DNA of 18,050 bases from Oscillospiraceae bacterium (GTDB lineage Bacteria; Bacillota_A; Clostridia; Oscillospirales; Oscillospiraceae), in NCBI GenBank assembly GCA_017539885.1, contig JAFYCC010000064.1, positions 1-18,050 on the forward strand, in the 5' to 3' direction. A program made the translations under genes and the position numbers. Each line of letters starts with the position of its first letter. Within the stretch, counting starts at the first letter, position 1. The notes below the pieces were generated by a model that saw nothing but the letters and a program-made list of their open reading frames with translations, was not told the origin of the DNA and did no database searches. This document shows positions 14,502 through 18,050 of this stretch, one piece after another.

Positions 14502-14519
14502 GTTTACATAATAGTAAAC
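14502..14519. repeat. 18-bp palindrome over the -10 region of the DUF3048 gene
   Basis: GTTTAC and GTAAAC flank a 6-base A/T centre. The right half overlaps the -10 box (14511-14516) of the DUF3048 promoter. The arrangement is that of a repressor operator, but no regulator gene is adjacent and the motif is not one recognised here. Confidence 0.4.
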
Positions 14520-14539
14520 CCTCTGTTCGCAATTGTCAA
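14511..14539 (-). promoter_or_regulatory. Promoter of the DUF3048 lipoprotein gene
   Basis: On the minus strand, a perfect TTGACA (14534-14539) lies 17 bases from TACTAT (14511-14516). The predicted start is near 14504, inside the left half of the palindrome at 14502-14519, giving a leader of about 27 bases. Confidence 0.7.
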
Positions 14540-14551
14540 TTCGTGTTGAAC

Positions 14552-14579
14552 TTGCTTTACGGGCGCGGCGTGCTATAAT
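14552..14579 (+). promoter_or_regulatory. Promoter of the DUF436 gene
   Basis: A perfect TATAAT (14574-14579) is preceded by TGC (extended -10), with TTGCTT (14552-14557) 16 bases upstream. The predicted start is near 14586, only about 23 bases before the proposed GTG start codon. Confidence 0.75.
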
Positions 14580-14608
14580 GGGAAAAACAATAAACGGAGA
14601 TGGTTCGT

Positions 14609-15148
14609 GTGGACGATATCAGAAAACAGACCCGGGCGGCACTTGAGCAGCTTCTGGAGGCCGCGTCGCTCCGCAGCGGAGCTCTGGTCGTGGTCGGATG
14701 CTCTTCGAGCGAGATCCTCGGCGAGACGATCGGCAGGGGATCCAGCCCGGAGGTCGGACGCGCAGTCGCTGAAGAGATACTTTCGATTCTTGACGCACAC
14801 GGACTCGCGCTCGCCGCGCAGTGCTGCGAGCACCTCAACCGCGCGCTCATCGTCGAGCGGGAGACGGCGGAACGGCTGGGACTGGAGATCGTCTGTGTTC
14901 GACCGCGGCCGAAGGCCGGAGGCTCATTTGCTACAGCCGTCTACGAACTGATGCGTGACCCGGTCGCGGTGGAGCACGTCCGCGCGGACGCGGGCATGGA
15001 TATCGGCGGAACGCTCATCGGCATGCACCTCAGGGACGTGGCCGTGCCTGTGCGTCTGGGCGTGAAAAGAATCGGCGAGGCAATGCTGCTTGCTGCGCGC
15101 ACGAGACCGAAGCTTATAGGCGGCGCCAGAGCAGAGTATCCTGAATAA
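14609..15148 (+). CDS. DUF436/TIGR01440 family protein (YwlG-like, UPF0340)
   Basis: This 179-aa cytoplasmic protein of unknown function is conserved in Firmicutes. Recognisable phrases are VVVGCSSSEILGETIG near the N-terminus, AAQCCEHLNRALIVERE in the middle, GGSFATAVYELMRDPVAVEHVRADAGMDIGGTLIGMHLRDVAVPVR, and the C-terminal RPKLIGGARAEYP. GTG 14609 is preferred as start. CGGAG at 14595-14599 lies 9 bases before it, whereas the in-frame ATG at 14600 directly abuts and overlaps that site. The length then matches the roughly 180-aa family. In B. subtilis the homologue lies near glyA/upp; here it stands alone between its promoter and a hairpin shared with the CapA gene. Confidence 0.9.
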   Translation: MDDIRKQTRAALEQLLEAASLRSGALVVVGCSSSEILGETIGRGSSPEVGRAVAEEILSILDAHGLALAAQCCEHLNRALIVERETAERLGLEIVCVRPRPKAGGSFATAVYELMRDPVAVEHVRADAGMDIGGTLIGMHLRDVAVPVRLGVKRIGEAMLLAARTRPKLIGGARAEYPE

Positions 15149-15152
15149 AACA

Positions 15153-15184
15153 GAACGGAGCGACAGGGAACCGTCGCTCCGTTC
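15153..15184. terminator. Hairpin terminator between convergent genes
   Basis: A 12-bp perfect stem (15153-15164 with 15173-15184) has an 8-base loop between the DUF436 stop (15148) and the CapA stop (15198). On the plus strand it is followed by CGTTTATG and on the minus strand by TGTTTTATTC, so the minus strand has the better T-tract. Confidence 0.75.
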
Positions 15185-15197
15185 CGTTTATGAGAAG

Positions 15198-16340
15198 TCA
15201 GTACTCGCTGTAATTGTACTCATACCCGATCGTGAGGTCAGGACCGGAAAAACTGCCGTCGAGCTTTGAGAGCACACGCTCCCAGCGAGGATCATCCTCA
15301 GTGAGCGGAACAGGCTGGTAGTTGTTGAAATTCGCCTCACCGCTGGAACTGCAGGGCAGGATCTCGTGATCGGTGAGTGATATTGTTCCGTCTACATCAC
15401 GCATGACCGTCTGCCGGATGAGTACGGTATCCTTGTCGCGGGGATTCGTGTTGCCGCCGAAGGACCAGTTTCCCATGCTGTAGTAAATATATACGCCCTT
15501 ATATTCCTCGATGGGCTGCAGCGTGTGGGGATGGGTGCCGTAGACGATATCCGCCCCCGCGTCGACTGCGGCGTGGCCCTGACTGATCTGCAGGCCGTTG
15601 ACGTGATAGGAGCCCTCGTCGCCCCAGTGGATGGCGGCAATGACGATATCCGCGCCGGCCTCGCGCACGGCCTTCACGCCCTCGCGGATCTGCGTTTCAT
15701 TGCCGAAGCTTACAGCGTATACGCCGATTTTCAATCCGTGCTCAGTTTCATAGATCGTCCACTCGTCACGCCCTGCGTAGGCGATGCCGGCCCCGTCGAG
15801 CACGGCCTTGGTATCTGCGTAGCCCTGCTCACCGTAGTCGAGCACGTGATTGTTGCCGAGCGTTACGAACTCGACGCTGCCCTCGGACATGATGTTTGCG
15901 TAGTCGGGACTCGCGCGGAAGACGAAGTTCTTCTGCGCCGCAACGTTGTATTCCGAGAGGACGCACTCCAGATTGGCTATGGTGAACTCGTCCGTTTCAA
16001 GCAGATGAAGCGTCTTGGCAAAGGGATAGGCATAGTCATCGCCGACGACCTTCTTATAACCGCCAGCGTAGTTGTCATTGTACGGGCCGCTTGAGAGAGT
16101 GCAGTCGCCGATCATCGTGATCGTGAAAAACTCCGGCTCCGGCTCGGGAGTCGGTTCCGGCGTGGGCGTGGGTGCCGGCGTGGGCGCGGGCGTGGGGGTC
16201 GGAGTCGGCGTGGGGGTTGGCGTCGCCTCAATGACCGGCTCCGGAGTCGGAACAGGTTCAGCCATCATCGCGCTGCCGACGAGAACAGCCGCAGCAATCA
16301 CGATGAGCGCGGCAGCAATACGAAACAGTACGGATTTCAT
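15198..16340 (-). CDS. CapA family protein (poly-gamma-glutamate-synthesis-type metallophosphoesterase)
   Basis: This 380-aa protein is predicted to be anchored at the outer face of the membrane by an uncleaved or poorly cleaved N-terminal helix (about residues 5-27). A Pro/Thr linker follows (about 29-70), then a CapA/PgsA fold. Likely metal-site motifs are Asp79 in MIGDCTL, NLECVLS at 123-129, GNNHVLDYG at 162-170, AIHWGDE at 236-242 and GTHPHTLQ at 268-275. CapA proteins act in capsule polyglutamate synthesis in Bacillus, but without capB/capC nearby a more general envelope hydrolase role is more likely. Its ATG begins one base after the prfB stop (TAGTATG) with no good ribosome site, so it is probably translated by re-initiation from prfB. 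Confidence 0.9.
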   Translation of the reverse strand: MKSVLFRIAAALIVIAAAVLVGSAMMAEPVPTPEPVIEATPTPTPTPTPTPAPTPAPTPTPEPTPEPEPEFFTITMIGDCTLSSGPYNDNYAGGYKKVVGDDYAYPFAKTLHLLETDEFTIANLECVLSEYNVAAQKNFVFRASPDYANIMSEGSVEFVTLGNNHVLDYGEQGYADTKAVLDGAGIAYAGRDEWTIYETEHGLKIGVYAVSFGNETQIREGVKAVREAGADIVIAAIHWGDEGSYHVNGLQISQGHAAVDAGADIVYGTHPHTLQPIEEYKGVYIYYSMGNWSFGGNTNPRDKDTVLIRQTVMRDVDGTISLTDHEILPCSSSGEANFNNYQPVPLTEDDPRWERVLSKLDGSFSGPDLTIGYEYNYSEY

Positions 16341-16341
16341 A

Positions 16342-17454
16342 CTATTTCTGCTGACCGGCTTTCATGGAGAGGTAGGCATTGATAAAGCCGTCGATGTCAC
16401 CGTCCATGACGCTCGTGATGTTGCCGTTTTCGTAGCCGGTGCGGGTGTCCTTGACCAGCTGATAAGGCATGAAAACATAGCTTCGGATAGCACTGCCGAA
16501 GTCAATCTTCATCTGCACGCCCTTGATGTCACTGATTTTTTCCAGATGCTCGCGCTCCTTGATCTCGGCGAGCCGCGCGCGCAGCATTTCCTTGCAGTTT
16601 TCAAGGTTCTGAAAGTGGCTGCGTTCTACCTGAGAGGACACGACGATGCCCGTGGGAATATGGGTCAGACGCACTGCAGAGGATGTCTTGTTGACCTTCT
16701 GTCCGCCTGCGCCGGAGGAACGGTAGACATCCATCTTTATGTCTTCGTCCCGCAGTTCGATCTCGGAAGTGTCCGTAATCTCTGGCATGACCTCTACGGC
16801 TGCGAAACTTGTCTGACGGCGTGCGTTGGCGTCAAAAGGAGAGATTCTGACCAGACGGTGAACACCATTCTCGCTCTTGAGGTAGCCGTAGGCATTCTCT
16901 CCGTCGATCTTGATCGTGGCAGACTTGATGCCCGCTTCCTCACCGTCGAGGTAGTCCATGAGGGTATACTTGAAACCGTGGCGTTCCGCCCAGCGGACGT
17001 ACATGCGGTAAAGCATGCCGGCCCAGTCCTGCGCCTCTGTTCCGCCCGCGCCGGGATGAAAACTCATGATTACGCCGCAGCTGTCGTATTCTCCGCTGAG
17101 CAGCGTGCTCAGATGAGTCTGCTCCAGATCCTCCTCGAACTGCGCGAAGCCGGTCTGGAGTTCCTCAAGCATACTCTCGTCGTTTTCCTCGAGCGCCATT
17201 TCGCAGATGGTGTACAGGTCGTCCCAGGTGCTCTGCAGCCGCGCGAACTTGTCCAGCTTGCTCTGCAACTGCTTGGTGCGCTGCTGGTTCTTCTGCGCTG
17301 CTGCAACGTCATTCCAAAAGCCTTCGGCTTCCGTGGCAGCGTGCAGTTCGTCCAGCTCACGCCGCGCATCGTCGAGATGCAGCGCAACGCCCAGCGTTTC
17401 CAGCTTCGGTTTCAGGTCGCTCAGCTTGCCCTTGTATTCTTCAAATTCCAGCAT
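16342..17454 (-). CDS. prfB: Peptide chain release factor 2
   Basis: RF2 reads UGA and UAA stop codons and triggers peptide release on the ribosome. The 370-aa protein has the stop-recognition tripeptide SPF at residues 205-207 and the catalytic GGQ at 250-252. The latter sits in the invariant context YRSSGAGGQKVNKTSSAVRLTHIPTGI, and EYDSCGVIMSFHPGAGGTEAQDWAGMLYRMY is also typical. The reading frame is continuous from ATG 17452-17454. At the position where many bacteria have the CUUUGAC programmed frameshift (about codon 25) this gene reads through VALHLDDA without a stop. The ribosome site is weak, but a strong promoter (17504-17532) precedes it. It is the upstream gene of a prfB-capA pair. 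Confidence 0.96.
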   Translation of the reverse strand: MLEFEEYKGKLSDLKPKLETLGVALHLDDARRELDELHAATEAEGFWNDVAAAQKNQQRTKQLQSKLDKFARLQSTWDDLYTICEMALEENDESMLEELQTGFAQFEEDLEQTHLSTLLSGEYDSCGVIMSFHPGAGGTEAQDWAGMLYRMYVRWAERHGFKYTLMDYLDGEEAGIKSATIKIDGENAYGYLKSENGVHRLVRISPFDANARRQTSFAAVEVMPEITDTSEIELRDEDIKMDVYRSSGAGGQKVNKTSSAVRLTHIPTGIVVSSQVERSHFQNLENCKEMLRARLAEIKEREHLEKISDIKGVQMKIDFGSAIRSYVFMPYQLVKDTRTGYENGNITSVMDGDIDGFINAYLSMKAGQQK

Positions 17455-17503
17455 ATTCGTTCAAATCCGTTTCTAAAAATGAATTTCGCGCAAAGCGCAA
17501 AAT

Positions 17504-17532
17504 ATTATATACTATCCGAAAAGAATTGTAAA
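17504..17532 (-). promoter_or_regulatory. Promoter of prfB
   Basis: On the minus strand, TTTACA (17527-17532) and a perfect TATAAT (17504-17509) are 17 bases apart. The leader is about 40 bases and contains a small GCGC-AAA-GCGC hairpin near 17488-17498. Confidence 0.8.
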
Positions 17533-17552
17533 TACTTCAAAGCCATGCACAC

Positions 17553-17581
17553 TTGACATTCCGCAGCCTGTAGAGTAAACT
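17553..17581 (+). promoter_or_regulatory. Promoter of the tRNA-Arg-like locus
   Basis: TTGACA (17553-17558) and TAAACT (17576-17581) are 17 bases apart. The predicted start near 17588 is about 23 bases upstream of the first tRNA-like element. It diverges from the prfB promoter, with 20 bases between the two -35 boxes. It is the only good plus-strand promoter seen before the terminator at 17961-17996. Confidence 0.7.
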
Positions 17582-17610
17582 GAATGCGCTTTGTCAGGAA
17601 TAAATAATAC

Positions 17611-17660
17611 GCCCACGTAGCTCAGCAGGATAGAGCACTCGCCTCCTAAGCGTGAGGTGC
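17611..17660 (+). pseudogene. tRNA-Arg(CCU)-like 5' half without a matching 3' half
   Basis: The element starts as a textbook tRNA: a 7-base acceptor strand GCCCACG, TA at positions 8-9, a D arm with perfect GCTC/GAGC stem (17620-17636), and an anticodon loop CTCCTAA (17643-17649) with anticodon CCU. Its anticodon stem has one T-T mismatch. After the anticodon arm no paired T arm or acceptor complement (CGTGGGC) follows. A TTCGAAT sequence at 17700-17706 looks like a T loop but its flanks do not pair. Over the first 45 bases it closely matches the second element at 17882, including the preceding AATAC. It may be a tRNA broken by insertion or decay, or the 5' domain of a longer structured RNA. 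Confidence 0.55.
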
Positions 17661-17845
17661 CCCTTCCGCCAACTTCCGAGATGGAAATTGACTGCTGAGT
17701 TCGAATCGGGACATGTATGTTACATTGGCAGGTTTACCTATCCGCCAAAATGGCGTTAGGGTGAACATGCCGCTACAACGGAGATCGGATGAAGTCCATT
17801 AGATGAAGTCCTAAAATCCGGTCTCCGTCGGGGGGCTCCCGAGGG
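17661..17845 (+). ncRNA. Possible structured non-coding RNA segment between tRNA-like elements
   Basis: No gene is recognised in these 185 bases, but they contain more pairing than expected by chance. A 17-bp hairpin covers 17727-17771: 12 outer pairs with one mismatch, a 3x3 internal loop, and an inner 5-bp stem CGCCA/TGGCG with an AAA loop. A second helix pairs 17778-17790 with 17816-17828 (13 bp, one G-U) and closes a 25-base loop. That loop region carries GATGAAGTCC twice (17788-17797 and 17802-17811). Smaller stems appear at 17674-17686 (TTCC/GGAA) and 17713-17725 (ATGTA/TACAT), and TCGGG/CCCGA pairs near 17829-17842. There is no reading frame of note. It lies in the same predicted transcript as both tRNA-like elements. 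Confidence 0.4.
17788..17815 (+). repeat. Tandem 14-nt direct repeat in a predicted RNA loop
   Basis: Two adjacent 14-base units both begin GATGAAGTCC and differ only in their last four bases (ATTA and TAAA). The repeats occupy the apical loop of the 13-bp helix formed by 17778-17790 and 17816-17828. Confidence 0.6.
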
Positions 17846-17881
17846 TCAAAAAACCCAGTAAATAAGCCAAAAATTGAATAC

Positions 17882-17958
17882 GTCTCCGTAGCTCAGTAGG
17901 ATAGAGCGGTCGCCTCCTAAGCGAAAGGCCGCGCGTTCAAATCGCGCTGAGGGTGCCA
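17882..17958 (+). tRNA. tRNA-Arg(CCU), encoded CCA, poorly paired acceptor stem
   Basis: The 77-base element has the full cloverleaf layout. It has TA at 8-9, D stem GCTC/GAGC (17891-17907), anticodon loop CTCCTAA with CCU at 17916-17918, a 5-base variable region, a perfect T arm GCGCG-TTCAAAT-CGCGC (17931-17947), discriminator G and encoded CCA (17956-17958). CCU reads the Arg codon AGG. The acceptor stem is unusual: GTCTCCG against TGAGGGT gives two G-C pairs, four G-U wobbles and one C-A mismatch. The anticodon stem also has a G-A mismatch at 27-43. It is followed three bases later by a strong terminator. It could be a functional but weak tRNA, or a decaying copy. Confidence 0.68.
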
Positions 17959-17960
17959 GA

Positions 17961-17996
17961 AAGTGCCGAAAATCGTCGATTTTCGGCACTTTTTTC
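17961..17996 (+). terminator. Rho-independent terminator of the tRNA-Arg-like locus
   Basis: A 14-bp perfect stem, AAGTGCCGAAAATC (17961-17974) with GATTTTCGGCACTT (17978-17991), has a 3-base loop and is followed by a T-run to 17996. It is the first plus-strand terminator after the promoter at 17553, so the predicted transcript is about 410 bases. The remaining 54 bases to the window end hold nothing recognisable. Confidence 0.9.
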
Positions 17997-18050
17997 GTCA
18001 AAAAGTTGAACGAGCATTTTCCGGCGTTTCCCCTTGTTCAAATTGAACCA

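Noticed and set aside
17758..17773. T-box-like sequence AGGGTGAACATGCCGC
   Set aside because: It resembles the T-box consensus only in part, is buried in the long hairpin, and is not followed by a terminator/antiterminator pair or an aminoacyl-tRNA synthetase or biosynthesis gene.
17650..17845. Group I intron in the first tRNA-Arg
   Set aside because: tRNA-Arg(CCU) is a known host of such introns and GACT/AGTC pieces resembling P7 are present. However, only about 38 bases precede the possible P7, too few for P3-P6. The candidate P7' lies inside another helix, and no matching 3' exon follows.
17600..18050. Mobile-element attachment site at the tRNA
   Set aside because: tRNA genes are common integration sites and a partial copy is present, but the duplicated part is the 5' half rather than the usual 3' end. 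No integrase or element gene is visible inside the window, so this is kept only as one explanation.

Overview
The window looks like chromosomal DNA of an anaerobic, GC-rich member of the Clostridia (Oscillospirales/Christensenellales-like). This rests on strong GGAGG ribosome sites, TTGACA/TATAAT promoters, a YerB-type DUF3048 lipoprotein, a YwlG-type DUF436 protein, a BMP/Nup-type nucleoside ABC ATPase, and Pro/Thr-rich linkers on exported proteins. The genus is inference only. Most of the window is ordinary housekeeping and metabolic DNA. No CRISPR array, integrase or complete insertion sequence is visible.

Layout. Positions 1-390 (-) hold the N-terminal part of a nucleoside/sugar ABC ATPase that runs off the window. 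534-2090 (-) is a two-gene operon: an unrecognised 235-aa protein, then a MoaF-like protein. A 58-aa hypothetical protein with its own terminator lies upstream (2215-2391, -). 2523-6516 (-) is a compact three-gene operon: CocE/NonD-type hydrolase, Nudix hydrolase, M3 oligoendopeptidase. 6709-8280 (+) is a divergent flavoprotein of the fumarate-reductase type. 8342-9105 (-) is a translationally coupled pair, a zinc-ribbon protein and a streptothricin-acetyltransferase-like GNAT. It diverges from a Na+/phosphate symporter-PhoU fusion (9263-11026, +). Next come a second GNAT (11073-11819, -), an EamA/DMT permease (11968-12891, -), ribosomal protein S21 (13095-13280, +), a DUF3048 lipoprotein (13347-14477, -), a DUF436 protein (14609-15148, +), and a CapA-like phosphoesterase immediately downstream of prfB (15198-17454, -).

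The right end (17553-17996, +) is the most unusual part. One strong promoter and one strong terminator bracket a tRNA-Arg(CCU)-like 5' half with no matching 3' half, about 190 nt of apparently structured non-coding sequence, and a second, full-length tRNA-Arg(CCU) whose acceptor stem is poorly paired. The middle holds a 17-bp hairpin, then a 13-bp helix whose loop carries a tandem 14-nt repeat. It could be a decaying tandem tRNA cluster with an insertion, or an undescribed tRNA-linked structured RNA. Sequence reading alone cannot decide.

Most genes have clear promoters and ribosome sites, and convergent genes share bidirectional hairpin terminators. The proteins point to a peptide- and nucleoside-scavenging anaerobe, but apart from the short operons no pathway is encoded together here.
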